The notes beneath the pieces were generated by a model, which ran no database searches, was not told the DNA's origin, and saw only the letters and a program-made list of their open reading frames with translations. Shown here piece after piece: positions 1 to 11,860 of a stretch of DNA of 60,000 nucleotides. The stretch is from Tubulanus polymorphus (taxonomy: Eukaryota; Nemertea; Palaeonemertea; Tubulaniformes; Tubulanidae). Location: positions 15,552,485-15,612,484 of the forward strand of contig NC_134027.1 of the NCBI RefSeq assembly GCF_964204645.1, in the 5' to 3' direction. Position 1 is the first letter of the stretch. Every line of letters begins with the position of its first letter. A program made the position numbers and the translations under genes.

Positions 1-839
1 CACAACTGTGTGGAACGATTAAATCTCATTTCAACAACGATGCTTAACATTTGTTGACTGCCTTTCTCCAAAAACGGCGTGTCACCACCAGCTCAGGCTG
101 GTGCCATCGTCTTTTAATTTTTCAAAGAAAGAATGTATTTTGTAGTCAAAACCAAGCTAGGACTATAGAAATTGCCACACTTACTAAGTTCGAGACACTA
201 AATAAGAAGCCGACTCCATTATAATCCTCACAAACGAACAAACTATTAGCAAACTAACCTCGGCACGAATGTCAAATGAATTGCTTGCCATTTTGTGATT
301 CCCAAAATTACGTCAGAGGTGCCGAAATTCCTGGAAATTTCGAGAATTTCCCGTATTCACGTCGGAAACACAAATATAGGTCAACACAAGTAACTTATAG
401 AAAGCGATGAATTTTCGAAAAATATTGCATCATCCGTTCGAAGCTTACTGGCCTGACCTCCGCGCATCAATTCTACTTGCTTAACGATAAAAGACAACAA
501 CGTGAGTATTACAACTAAATTTTGTGCTGCGATTTAACATACACTTGGCAGACTGCCAACCAACAGCCATAACATAGGTAAACCAAAAACTATATTTTTT
601 CCGTGACAAAAGCCATTTTTTTTAAAATCTGTAACATTTTATTGTTTCCGAGAACACAGGGAAAACCCATAAAATTCTGTGAAAGTCGAATAATATGCAG
701 CATGGTTGGCAGCTCTGTGATGGTATACTGGGCTAAATCGAACAGATATATGGTGGTTGATAATATGAGTAAAAGCAAGTGACGAGTTGAAGCCTCTTGT
801 TCTAACTGCATGTAGTGAAGTAACTAGAATTAGAATTAC
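1..839. other. Makorin intron sequence, no gene recognised
   Basis: This is the left part of the intron that follows makorin exon 840-950 on the minus strand. I looked on the minus strand for the next expected makorin exon (a C3H1 finger with a C-x7-C-x5-C-x3-H pattern) and did not find it, so it should lie left of the window. A 73-codon minus-strand open frame at 590-811 has no recognisable domain. Confidence 0.5.
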
Positions 840-950
840 CTAAGCGCAGATTTATAGCCCCTGATTATAGTTTTCTTCTCTTCTGGCTCTTCTACCCAAT
901 ATTCACTAGGAGTTACAAAATCAGACGTCACCCTACATTCAGGACACGCC
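840..950 (-). CDS. mkrn1: Makorin-type E3 ubiquitin ligase, exon with end of RING finger
   Basis: Exon of the makorin gene, transcribed right to left. It begins after a TTTGTTTCAG acceptor and ends at a GTAATT donor. It supplies the last cysteine pair of the RING domain (CPEC) followed by the makorin-type stretch containing SEYWVEEPEEKK. Phase fits exactly: the previous exon ends with two bases (AG) and this exon starts with one base that completes the arginine codon. Makorins are RING E3 ligases that also bind RNA through C3H1 fingers. The fourth C3H1 finger that normally follows is not in the window. The symbol is given at family level; mkrn1 and mkrn2 cannot be separated from these exons. 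Confidence 0.9.
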
Positions 951-984
951 CTGAAACAAAAAACATGCATATATAATAGTTAAG

Positions 985-1255
985 AATTCATTAATTCAAA
1001 AAATCTTCCAAAATGATAAAATGCCCTTTGAAATGTCTTGTGAAATGACTGGAAACAGTGTTCAACAGAGATTACATCAGAAAAACGCGCACCAGCACAC
1101 ATAATCAATTACAGCGAGCACATGTTCAAATCAATGATTTAAAAGTCTTATTTCTCAATAAAGGCTTAACAAAAATTCGAACCAGTAGCACATTCATAAT
1201 TTGTGAACAGATAAGTTTATAGAATAACTTATACACGATATTTCCTCAAGTGGCT
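985..1255. mobile_element. Partial copy of TTAA-type MITE (AGGGCAAATGCC family)
   Basis: This segment resembles the right arm of the 643-bp MITE at 33392-34034: both contain AAAATGATAAAAT, GAAATGTCT and a GTGAAATGA tract, then a conserved run of CAGCGAGCACATGT-type sequence and a TTTAAAAGTC tract in the same order. Neither terminus is preserved here, so it is an old truncated copy. Confidence 0.6.
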
Positions 1256-1639
1256 GGCAGAGGCTTGACACACCTACTATGACAATTTACCTTGTCACAG
1301 ACAATGCAATTCCTAGCTTCCTGAGAGATTTGACAGAGGCATAAACCCAAATTGGGATGTTATGCCAAATTCTCTGCCAAATTTCATGTAAATGTTTTAA
1401 GAAATGATGGCTGTAAAATGGCAGCAAGAAAATCAAGATGTCTGCCCTAGCGACCATATTGGACACATGATGACCTCCATTTTCAATAGTGGTGAACATC
1501 TTACCTGCCCTAATCCTCAAAACATGTTTCATGTAAATCCATCAAGAATTGTAGGCTCTCCAACCCTTCTGAAAGGCTTAACTCTGATATCATCAAGAAA
1601 CAAGGTCAAGCATTGAATTGTAGAGTTGGGAAAAATACA
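1256..1639. other. Intron sequence, nothing recognised
   Basis: No terminal repeats, coding signal or RNA gene seen. Open frames on both strands here are short and lack domain motifs. Confidence 0.5.
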
Positions 1640-1643
1640 TTAA

Positions 1644-2662
1644 CTCTTTCCGTGTTGAATATATCATTGATTAATGGTATTCAGCTGTGATGAATTAGTT
1701 CATTGTTTTAGAACAATTTTGTAGTATTTTTTTCAAAGCCTTATTGCAGTCGTTCTAATGGAAATAGCATAATAATAGTTATAATTTTCTTGGAGCTTAT
1801 GACCTCAGCTACCAGAATATTATTTTCAAAAATTCAACTTGGGGTCTTGGGGTCTATGGGGGTCAAGTAGACCCCTCAAAACAGTAAAATTTTGCAGTAT
1901 ATATTTACTATGTAATACTTCTAAAAGAAATTAGAGATATATATTCAAAAATATTCAAAAAGACATTTAGAAGAAAAATCCATGGTTTTTGGGGTCCAGG
2001 GTCCTGATCATGCACATCTACCCATTGACGAGCGGGCTGCAGGGCTTGTTGATGACCTCCACGGCCTCGACCACGACCACGACCTCAACCACGCCCTCGA
2101 CCCCTAGCTGGAGCAGTGACAGCTGGAGCAGGTACGGCTGGATCGGTGTCCCTTCCAGAGCCGTCTGAAGGAAGCGCTGGTGGTGGTTCCTCGTCACTTT
2201 GACTTGCTTCATCGCTTTCAAATGTGTTTCCACTTTCATTATCACTTTCATCTACATTATCATCATCATTGCCGCTATCAAAAACGTCATCTCTGACGAG
2301 ATCTCATTTATATATCGCAACATATAAATGTATGCGAGTCTATATAACGCTGTAGCCGCGTATTGTATACATTCATATATGTATGCACTAAGCGCCTAGC
2401 TACTAACACAGTTAGAATGTATGTCAGTGCATCTAACCATTCAAAACACGTGTAGTGACATTGAAATTCATGGAAGCTCAGCTAGTAGTAACCGCCTACA
2501 TGTGGGTGATTAGCTTAGATGCTTCGAATAGCTTTATCGACTAGCCAATCAGCGATGAATTCACCTGATTGACATCGGCGAATATTTTCGCCAACAGCGT
2601 TCTAAGATAACCAATTTCACATCAATTCTCCGCGAACCGGTTCGCCGACGACATCGAAAGAG
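1644..2662 (-). mobile_element. piggyBac-like non-autonomous element with transposase N-terminal remnant
   Basis: Flanked by TTAA at 1640-1643 and 2663-2666. The termini are imperfect inverted repeats: CTCTTTCCGTGTTG on the left, and the right end reads CTCTTTCGATGTCG on the opposite strand. Around 2020-2290 the minus strand encodes an acidic Asp/Ser/Glu-rich stretch followed by a Pro-rich segment and a GRGRGRGRG run, which is the usual look of a piggyBac (PGBD) transposase N terminus. One stop codon interrupts the Gly-Arg run and the catalytic part is absent. I infer an internally deleted derivative. Confidence 0.7.
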
Positions 2663-2753
2663 TTAAAATTCTGCACATTTTCTCCTAGCAGATCCAAATG
2701 GCGTAGTTTGGGTAGCCTAATAGCATTAATCTGTTCTTAAGTTGACGGCTTAA

Positions 2754-3530
2754 TCCTTTCAATACCACATAGTGTCTCTGCTGCTTTACCGGAGGGAATT
2801 TAGGGGTTTATAGGGGTATATTTGAGGCTTCATAGAATAGTTACCAAGGCATCTTACAGAAAAATTATATAGCATGTTGTTGATAACCTTTGGGCCAACA
2901 AAGTATACATAAATAATTTGGATGTAAGTGAATTTGAGGTCAAGATCACATACTCCAAGATGGCCGCCATGAAAAAAATTCACGAATAAGTTTCAGATAA
3001 ATTGCTCAGTCTCCCAGGAAAATGCACTGATCTATTCAATTTCAACTGAAATTGTATGCCATATATCCTTACTTTTTACGTAGTAAAAATTTCAAAGCAA
3101 TAGAACAACTAAAAAATCTATTTTTCCACTCATTTATCCACTTTTCCACTGATATGTCAGAAGGCCGGATGTAAGGTGTTTCATTGGGGTATAATTTCAG
3201 GCCTCAGAAAATTGTTACCTATGTATTTGACACTGATATATTATATACCATGGTGTTGATAACCTTTGGACTTACAAATAAGACAAACAATTTGGATATA
3301 TGTGACCTTGAGGATGGACGGTTTCTGGTTCTTCATTATTGTTATTGGTGTCCGTTGCCATGACAACCGGATCAACAGGGTCAGAAAAATTTGTTACTTA
3401 TTTCATTTTCATCAAAATCATTGCTGGCACAAAACTATTTTCTGACTAAGTCTCATCATCTGAACAGCACTTTCATATTCGTTGTCACTCTCAATTTGTT
3501 CACTACCAAATTCCAAGTCACCAGCATCGT
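2754..3530 (-). mobile_element. piggyBac-like element, truncated, inverted copy of 39689-40652
   Basis: The left end has TTAA at 2750-2753 followed by TCCTTTCAATACCAC. The body matches the element at 39689-40652 in reverse orientation for about 770 bp, including the tract with CCCCTATAAACCCC and the acidic coding remnant (EFGSEQIESDNEYD). Homology stops near 3525-3530, where a different transposase fragment begins, so the other end is lost. Confidence 0.75.
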
Positions 3531-3544
3531 ATCTGTCAATTTTT

Positions 3545-4341
3545 TGTTGAAATGCCCCGAAATATAGCACGACAGGCCAATCTATTTTCAAGTTATAAAC
3601 ACCATCACACCTTTAACTCTTTCCTGCCCACTCCCGGTATGTACCGGGTTCAGGGAACCCGTCCATATTGTCCGCTCCCGGTATATACCGGGTTGACGTC
3701 ACTCATTCACCAGCGGCTGTGAGCCATACCAGGCACTGTACTAGCTAATAATCATCAGAAAACCATCACACTAGGACGTACTGCCATCTGCCGAATTGTT
3801 ACCACACTAATTCAAGAGTTTTAGGTGACGTTTTATAAATATAATTGTCTATTGTGGAGCCGTTTTGTGGAGCTGTTATTTCATGTATTTCCTGGTTTCT
3901 ACATCGACACGGACAGCTACACAGCTATTGTTTTGGTATGTATCGCTTATATACCTTACTGAGAATGCTTGTTTGATGCTTGACAGTATTTTTTTGTGAT
4001 AATAGCATGATTATTCGGGTGTTCTACGTCCATTTGTGGGCCAAAAATAGGGGTACTTAGTCATATATTTTATTTACAGAGGCCTGTGGGCACAGGATAC
4101 TGGATAAAAATGAAGTATCCGGGCACGAAAGGGTTAAGTGCTTAATTGCTGTGGCACCGAACGCTGCTGTTTTTGTGTCGGATCTGTTTGAAGGAGCAGT
4201 CAGTGATAGGGAAATTTTTGGAAAATGTGGTATCATCAACTATTTAGAACCTGGGGATTTGGTACTAGCAGATCGTGGTTTCAATGTTGAAGATCTTCTG
4301 ATGTCTCGACAGGTTCACCTTCTCAGTGATAGTACGGCCTG
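3545..4341 (+). pseudogene. DDE_Tnp_4-type transposase fragment split by a MITE
   Basis: Two coding pieces, about 3545-3616 and 4138-4341, read on in one frame once the element between them is removed. The first gives FSSYKHHHTFK. The second gives CLIAVAPNAAVFVSD, then GAVSDREIF, then LEPGDLVLADRGF. This is the DDE_Tnp_4 layout of ISL2EU/Harbinger-like transposases: a catalytic-type Asp in VSD and a second Asp in LADRGF. The N and C termini are missing and the frame ends at 4341. It is a dead fragment of an older transposon. Confidence 0.8.
3617..4133. mobile_element. piggyBac-type MITE inserted in the DDE transposase ORF
   Basis: 517 bp flanked by TTAA at 3613-3616 and 4134-4137. The termini are CTCTTTCCTGCCC and, on the opposite strand, CCCTTTCGTGCCC. 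The left subterminal region carries two hairpin units built on CCCGGTATGTACCGGG and CCCGGTATATACCGGG. The target is the TTTAA of a Phe-Lys codon pair in the surrounding transposase frame, so one copy of the TSD restores the frame. Confidence 0.85.
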
Positions 4342-6841
4342 AGTCAAACTCGAGAGCGAGTTGCAGATGGTGAACAGCGCACCACACGGCTTAAAATATA
4401 ATCGTTGAACTGATACAGATAAAAATAGACTGTCGAGGAAAGTCCCTGTCTTATCATCTGGCTCATGGCACCTCACTTCCCACAGGTCGTTATTTTCACA
4501 GTTAATGACGGTATCGGCTTACATAGTAAGTGCTAATACACAAACATATTTTGCTACTGTTTGACTGAGTAGAATCAGGGACTTCCTGGTAGGATCATGA
4601 GAACAGACCATCGAAACACATCAACGCGATACTAGTGACAAAATCAAGATATCTTTCATTTTCATCGTCACAATAAATAAGACATTGAATCGACAAATAA
4701 TAATTAATGATAACAATTTAATAGTTTTAATTTGATTTATCAAATTCATCTATTATCAAATGATTCATTTATCATTAAAATCATATAAACGATTTTATTC
4801 TTTTTAGAACCGATATCAATCATAGCGAGTATAACTTAATTTTGGTTAAATAATTTTAAGGTTTATGAATTAAAAACTAACCCGATTCAGTTTATTAATA
4901 TGATATTCAAGTCTTTTGGCGTCACATTTCGTATGATCGCGTCTTGATAAAAAACAAGTAACTTATGAAATTTGCAGAATCGACGAAGCTTCTTCAGAAA
5001 TGTTTCTAGCTATTGTATCAACTGCGGCCACAAGGATTATGACCCCTAGCAACTTGAGGTGGTGTTCGAATCGCCGCAATGAATGCAAAATATATATTTG
5101 CTATTGAGATGGAAGAACGATCCGACTAATAGAACTAAATACGATGTAATTATTGATGGTTTAACTCGTAGTTATGTTGCTCCGGCCAAAGTAAGTGACG
5201 ATTCTGCCAGTTCGATAAAATATTAGGACAAACAGGTAACAGAATAACATTCTAATAATCCGCGAACGACGAATTCACCAACGTGCTTTAAAACGATAAA
5301 TAATTTCACTATAGCGGTAAAAATGTCCAGTCATTAAATTTTATTCATCAGTATATTTAAATGCCGCGATTTGAAAATTCAGCGAAAGAAAACACCCGCT
5401 TAAGAAATAGTGCAGGCCACATTTTACCAGCACGGTAGTTTGTGTATAATGTTTACAGGAACACATCTGGCTCACACCAGTTACACACAGTACAATAATG
5501 ACGATTCAAAAAAACTTTTTTCATATATCTTTGAAATCATTTTGATCATATTCTTTTTCTTAGTTATATTTCACTGATTCCATGGATTCCATGGATTCCT
5601 TTTGTTCAATTTCGATGAAATTTTGACACAACATTGCTGATAAGGAGCTTAGATGGTATTGAAATATTCAGTTTTATACAATTTTTAAGTAAAAAGTTTT
5701 ATGACTCCCAAAGTATGCACTAGAGAGCTGCACCTGTTTGGTTTATGGTTTTATGACTCTAGGTTACTGTGTGAAGTTTGTTGCACCGCTTGTGTCCCGG
5801 TACTAGTAGAGTATTTCCAGGCAGTTCGCGCCAGCTACCGTATGTAGGCCAGCTCTCGGTGACCTTTTTCTCCCTGCAACCAGGATATTTCACATCATTG
5901 ATACGGATATAGCCGAGTCGAAAAGGCGATGACATCACCAAAATTACTAATATAGCAGGATTTTATCGGAATAAGATTTCAACTCTTCCATTTCTTCAAG
6001 ATTTCCATCTTAATGTAGAAAAAAACCGGGAATTCATAAACCAATTATCTGTGAGTTATGGTTCTGTCTGTGCAAAAATAGCCCATTTCGAGGCTAAAGT
6101 ACTGAATTAATCATTCCAAACTACATATTTTCCCAGGATCTTTTAGAATAGTGTAGGTTGGAGCATTGGAAACATAAATCAACTCGTGAGCTTTAATAGG
6201 AAAATCCCGCTCATCTCATTTTTTTCTGAGCGACGGAAGTTTTCAGGATAGATTTTTGTAGCGCAAATGATGTTCTATCTGAAAACAAATTACATACACA
6301 GATTGCCCAAAATCTTCTTCTTTGAATAAAGCAAGAATTAAGAGAATCGGATGAATAATAACGAAGTTATGACCATTTTAAATAGACAAGATGCGCTCTG
6401 CAGCGCACTATACATTGACCCGCGCCGCACTATCCTGAGTTAATATCCCACCTTCTATAAATGGAAGGGATAGACTTACTCCACAGGAAGAAATATTGAC
6501 CAGAAAAATAGCAAAGGCCAGGATTCAAGTTGAGCGCTATAATCTTATTTCAGGAACAATGCCTCTAAACATGACTCCTCTAGCTTCTCAAGCTGTTTTT
6601 GTAGCCTGCTGCCTCTTGTCAATTTTCAAACTCCATTGGCAACATAAAGAAAGAACAAATTTGAGTAAATGAATGATAAATTATATTTTTGTTCAATTTA
6701 CCAGTATTATAAAAATGAATTAAATGTATTATACATTTGTACATGGATCATAATTTGAAAATATATAAGAATTTGTATCATATCTCAAATCTAACTGTAC
6801 ATTACAAAAGGTTTTAAGTTTCTTGGAATACGCATCTCAAA
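4342..6841. other. Makorin intron sequence, no gene recognised
   Basis: AT-rich, especially 4660-4880. No domain-bearing open frame, terminal repeat or RNA gene was seen. Short open frames such as the one at 5759-5941 have no supporting features. Confidence 0.45.
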
Positions 6842-7743
6842 GATTTCAGGGGCAATGATGGCCCCCCAAAATTTTAAGTCTGAGGTAAACATCTGAGATC
6901 AAACTTTTATTCGGATAGATTCTTTCAACTGAAGGATCACCTTTCTCTGAGTATAATATAAAGTCACACCAATTGAACCCAGTAACACCTAATTGATATT
7001 GCACTTGATAGTAATACTGATGGCTTTGTTTGAGGACTAGTTTGTTTCCAAAAATGTTGAAACACGCAGACCTAATTATACTTTTGTCTGATTGATAGGC
7101 AGCTATCAGGTCCCTAACAGAAAACATTTCCAGTAATTTGAGGCATTTCCAGTATACCATACTCATTCAATGGTGGAATATACAATAAGCCATCAGGGCT
7201 GCAGGATAGTTAAGGAAATTCTCGATTGACCCAGAGCCCAGTTTTACTGACAATGTAATTAGGATTGGTGCTAGAATATATCCGTCGAGCTTCATCCTCC
7301 AAGTCATTACCTCTTTGCATGTAAGCTGTAGTATTTTTATCAATACCCCATACGTTTTTCATGATGTAATTTTGAAGGCGAAATAAAACACAGCTAGAAA
7401 GATCCTGGTTGACTGCTTTCCACAACATGAATCTTTCTTTAGCAGTAAAAGCAGTCATCCTAAGATATCGATTGGAATACCAAGCATCACATGTGGATTA
7501 ATTTTCAGTATTGGGTACCATCAAATCATTTTTACTAAACAACTGTCCAGTGGGTGAAAGATTAGATTTCACGAGATTTTTCCAATCTATAAGTACACAT
7601 TTTTTACTGGTCAACGGGTAATCATCATATTGATAAGACAGCAGAGTCTGCCACATGCTGGGTGATTTTTGCAGAGATAAATCCCCTAGAAAATTGTTTT
7701 TTGCAATCATACTGATCGTTGTGATTTTCAGGCCTCGGGTCAA
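6842..7743 (-). pseudogene. YqaJ-type recombinase/exonuclease domain, frameshifted
   Basis: The minus strand encodes a YqaJ-like nuclease domain in pieces. 7743-7211 is one frame with a single in-frame TAA at 7500-7498 and contains RGNDLEDEARRIY, the family's G-x3-E-x2-A motif. After a frameshift near 7205 comes SPDGLLYIPP. After another near 7160 comes YYYQVQYQLGVTG and then the conserved CDFILYSEKG. The frame stops at 6846. The E-x-K catalytic segment expected after GILE is destroyed at the second shift, so the enzyme would be inactive. YqaJ nucleases are lambda-exonuclease-like; in invertebrate genomes they are often repeat-associated. It probably belongs with the SAP exon at 11861-12015. 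Confidence 0.75.
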
Positions 7744-8524
7744 ATTTAATTATTTCATTGTTTGGCTTTGAACTATGATATCCTTCAGCTCACTTCAATC
7801 TCCAGATACTGCATGGGAATTTTGATAAATCCACGTTGTAAAGGCACTGTCGAGCCGTAAACATCGGAAATTTGGCTCCGTTCAATTAGTAGCCATGTTG
7901 TGTTTTCTTTCCGAAATTTCTCTCTTCTTTATGAGGAAGAGCTATCGAATTATTCCCTCTCTTCTCCACAATCAATTTCAAAGTCAATTTTATGAATTTA
8001 TTGCTCAGCGGGTCCGAGTCCAATAGTTTACGAGTCCGGCGTTCGCGTATCTGACAGGTTTACGGGCATTTGTTCGTTACCTCTTTAATATTTTTGATTT
8101 CTTGTTATTCCGGTTATTTCATTTAAGTATATTGCTGATCAGTTCATGTAACCAAAAGCGTCAATAAACAGATTTTGAATTGATCAAGTTTAAATCAAGG
8201 TCGTTGAGTCGCGGAGGGCTACTAGAATTACGGTGCAGAATTACGTTTGTCTCAGAGAGAAAACAAACGACAGAAAAGTATCAGGTGATTATCGATAGCC
8301 TACTACGGTACACACAGTTGACAAACAGTGTTAGGCCTGTGCCGGTTGGTGCGTACTGGGATTAAATATACTGGTTGGTCAGTTGGTTCGGTTGTGAAGT
8401 GTGGAAGCTAAGAAAGCCTACCGGTATTTATTTGTCTATAGGCCTATTATATAGTAGCCAATACCATTTTTTAAGTACAAAGTTGTTACGCGTACGTGAC
8501 TGTACGGTGATATCCACAGGTTAA
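7744..8524. other. Intron sequence, nothing recognised
   Basis: No coding or repeat structure that I can support. A 61-codon plus-strand frame at 8180-8365 has no recognisable features. Confidence 0.45.
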
Positions 8525-8590
8525 CCGTACGTGAGTTCCCTAAAAATGCCGTACGTGAGTTCCCTAAAAACGCCGTACGTGAGTTCATAT
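8525..8590. repeat. 24-bp tandem repeat, nearly three copies
   Basis: Unit CCGTACGTGAGTTCCCTAAA plus four more bases at 8525, 8549 and 8573; the third unit is partial. Each unit contains the palindrome GTAC. Confidence 0.85.
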
Positions 8591-8674
8591 AATCTGCAAA
8601 CGCACATGCGTGAAAGAATAGTTTGGGTTAGGTGAGGCTAGGCTATTTGTAAATCAAATTTCATCCTCCCTGCA

Positions 8675-8762
8675 GTTACGTTCTGTGGCACCGTGGTGGG
8701 TAAACCACTGGACTACAACTGGATTTTTTTTCGTTTGGTTTCGAATCCCAATATTGCAAGTC
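8675..8762 (+). mobile_element. tRNA-derived SINE-like sequence
   Basis: A-box-like GTGGTGGGTAAACCACTGG at 8693-8711 and B-box-like GGTTTCGAATCCC at 8737-8749 are spaced as in a tRNA-derived promoter. No cloverleaf with a clear anticodon could be folded, so I call it SINE-like and not a tRNA gene. Confidence 0.5.
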
Positions 8763-10405
8763 TGAGCGTCAACGTACTCACATACGGCTAACCTGTAGAA
8801 ATCACCGACCAGTCACGTACAGGTAACAACAGCATTTTAAGTATTAAGTGAGTACGACAAGCCTACCATGCCTATGTACTACAAACACAACTTTTTCCCT
8901 CTCGTCGGCCCTACAGTGATGTTACTATAACTGGTGCAATTATAACATGGATAGGATTTGGTCAGGACTAGTCTAAAGTCTAATTCAGTCTTTGTACTAA
9001 TTCACTCGAAAGGCCTATTTTTAAAACAATACAGTGAAGTATTCACACACAGAAAGGCTAATTGATTTGAGCCATGTGATTAAATTAAGCTAGGCCTTCT
9101 CTGACCTGCTGACATTAATAGTCAAACCAAAACGTTCATGTGGTCACGGCTTGTATAACAGAAATCATTGTACATTTTGCTGTTCGTAGGTTTGGTATAC
9201 CGATTTCTCCATACTTGACTGATAAGTGCTGCTGTACGCATTATACAATTGTTCCAATGGGAATAGGGCCTATTTATTGGGCTTATTATTTCCTGCTTTA
9301 GAATACTGAAATAAGCCCAACGTTCATTCAAATATCCAACATCGGTGAAAGTTTGATTACTGTATACATGTACTGTAGGTTTTCATGTTGTATGAATATT
9401 TTGCAGTTCAAATGGGTATGATGCTGATTCCAATGTCAAACGCATGAAGTTAGATGGTCAAGGACAGTCAACACCAAGATATCTCTCTTCGACCGATGTT
9501 GCACCATAGAAGATCTGATTCTTTCAACTCAAGGAAAGTGATTCAACACGATCGACATAACACTGGAATAGGTTTGCAGTAACTAACGGTTCATTTCATT
9601 TAGTCCTATGTACTTTTTAGCCAATTTGGATTTGATTGTAATTGAAACTCTGGAACTGTTAACAAAAGACAAGTTGAAAAAACAGAAGTTATGCTTGATT
9701 CTCATGTTCAAATTTAATTCAAATTCAAATTTATTTTATTACATCATATTTACAAAGCATATCATTGGTTCATACAGTAATAAAAATTAGGACAGAACAA
9801 ATATTATTACAGAATTTCCAATAAGGCAATGAATTTCTATAACTAGATGAACATTATCTCCTGTTTATTAGGAAACACACGCAACTAGTGGAATAGGTTT
9901 GATTTACACACATGTTGCAGGTATCAACTGTTTATCACTATAGAATTTGTAATCCATAAAAGCCAAAATCAACATCAGCCGGAAACCCAGACCAGATCAA
10001 TTCATAATTTATTGATTGAATCTACACTACAATATATGTATTTATTCAAATATTTCAATAAAAACATTAACTTCTTAAATCTTTTCTAAATCATAGTACG
10101 TTCTTATCTGTAAATTCACTCAATCTATCGACTCAGGTGCTTAAGATGAGTTCTTAATAGGACAGATCCATTTTTAAGGATGGTGATAATACAGTATCAT
10201 GATGTTTGAATGCCAAAATAAATGCCTGGTCAAATAAATTAATATTTGTGATTGTACATCCGCGTATGTTCGGTTTCAAAGCTTAATCATATTTGACGTT
10301 TACACAGCATATTAGGTTCGAATCTGTCAATGCATTTTATTCTATGTATCGATATTTCAATTTACTACAATTACCATCACTCTGAATGGCTTTGCAGAAA
10401 ACCTG
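8763..10405. other. Intron sequence with a possible LINE tail
   Basis: Mostly featureless AT-rich DNA. At 9707-9740 an ATTCAAATTCAAATTTATT run resembles the (TTTGAA)n tail of a LINE in reverse orientation, but no coding part accompanies it. Confidence 0.35.
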
Positions 10406-11305
10406 TCATCGCTGCTTGGCAGCTATATTCTGTATCTTGAATTTCTTTGTGGCACTGTCATCACCGGTGGTTACACACGTTGTGGGTAGGGACGGCATCG
10501 ATTCTATTACCCAATGATATACAAGTCCATAGTTGAATAGCTGAGGGAGAGATTCAGTCCGTCCAGTGATTGGTAGAATGGTTTGAGCCACTGGATTTGT
10601 GGTGCGCTGCTGTTGCAGTTTTTCCTCATACCATTTTCCTCTACCTATTTCAGTGTTCTCCACGGGCCAAATTTATAGCAGGGCGCAGTATGATATATTA
10701 TCCTTGCTCTTCAACGACAATGCGAGCACCGAAGGTGTAAAGCCATTGCGGGGGGTTTGGGGTGCTCCCCCAAGAAAATTTTAAAATTTAATGCCTTTCT
10801 GAGTGTTTGAGACAGAAAATCATACTGGAATTCGTGAAAAGTCACAGATGGTTTTAATGCTGGACGCCAAATATCACAATAAATCTATCAACGAAAACTG
10901 GGCGAGTGGCTCAGTTACTATGATGGTTGTCTATTTTTAGAGAAACTAATGATGACCTACGCACTGGAGAGAATGAATGCATGAACATTTACATGCAATT
11001 TTTTTTAGAAAATAAAGCGAGACGATTTTGAAGCGTCAAATCTATTTTGATAAAAAGATTCTAGAGTTTTTGGTTCTAATGATAGCGGTTTTTATTCTAA
11101 ATCTAATTGCTTTATTAATTCATAGGCCCTTATTACAGTTTATGATTCATAAAGGTCTTATTATACTCGTAATTTAAAGCTTTTATTATCCTTGAATTAA
11201 ATTATAAGACGCGTACCAGAGCTCCCCGCCCTGCTAAAACAGCCTGTGGAGAACACTGCTATTTTAACATCAATTGGTTTTTGAAATTCTCTTGCTTCTT
11301 TACAC
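10406..11305 (-). pseudogene. Second exon of SAP/YqaJ-type gene, split by a transposon
   Basis: The exon starts at 11305 after a TATATTTTCAG acceptor and completes the arginine codon left open by the SAP exon. It encodes CKEAREFQKPIDVKI. The 608-bp insertion at 10651-11258 interrupts it. Reading resumes at 10650 with GRGKWYEEKLQQQ, then FNYGLVYHWVIESMPSLP, to a TGA at 10408-10406. Removing the insertion and one 6-bp target duplication restores one continuous frame. I do not recognise a named domain in this exon. Its link with the SAP exon rests on matching splice phase, strand and spacing. Confidence 0.6.
10651..11258. mobile_element. hAT-like non-autonomous element with 6-bp TSD
   Basis: The left end is CAGTGTTCTCCACGGGCC; the right end on the opposite strand is CAGTGTTCTCCACAGGCT. 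Both continue with a shared TAGCAGGGCG block. The direct repeat CTATTT flanks it at 10645-10650 and 11259-11264. CAG..CTG termini fit hAT, but the duplication is 6 bp rather than the usual 8 bp. No transposase is encoded. Confidence 0.75.
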
Positions 11306-11553
11306 CTGAAAATATACAAGGTTTGGATTCTATAAATTGAGTCAATTCGCTTACCTTTTCTGGGCCTACAAATCATAATGCATAACTCATAGTTTGTAGG
11401 CCTATGTTGATTAAGTGATAGGCCAATATGGAATTGAAATTATGGTCTAAAAGACTTAAACAATATCGAAAGTTAAGCAAAAATGAAAATCACTTGATCA
11501 TAGTTGATATACAGTTAGTCGCAACACACGCATTAAAACCGATTAAGACATAA

Positions 11554-11809
11554 CCTCTTCATTACCACTTGTGACGTATACTTACGTCACAAATAATGAC
11601 CTCTCACCATGCGTGACGTATATTTACGTCACAAATATATGTGTTTACTACAACCGCTGCTGTGGTGAGTCATTACGCCGATGGCGTGTAGCCGTACTAT
11701 ATGCTATGTGCTACGATATGTACCTCTAACAGCCTCTAATGCCGAATTTATTTGAATTGAATGATGCCATTGGGTTACATTGGTTACATTATCTGTAGGA
11801 GTGAAGAGG
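11554..11809. mobile_element. Small piggyBac-type MITE with GTGACGTA hairpins
   Basis: 256 bp. Left end CCTCTTCATTACC preceded by ATAA (a one-base change from TTAA); right end GGAGTGAAGAGG followed by TTAA at 11810-11813. Near the left end, two palindromes of the form GTGACGTATA-TTACGTCAC lie at about 11572-11590 and 11612-11631. Confidence 0.65.
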
Positions 11810-11860
11810 TTAAACAAATAGAGCAGTGTTTAGACAGAAAATAAACAACCAAATACATAC

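Noticed and set aside
2018-2251. A 77-codon minus-strand frame rich in Val and Glu
   Set aside because: It is a shadow of the piggyBac N-terminal remnant, which lies in a different frame of the same strand with a GRGRGRG run.
11572-11631. Paired GTGACGTA palindromes as a regulatory site
   Set aside because: They lie inside a small TTAA-flanked MITE and are better explained as its subterminal hairpins.
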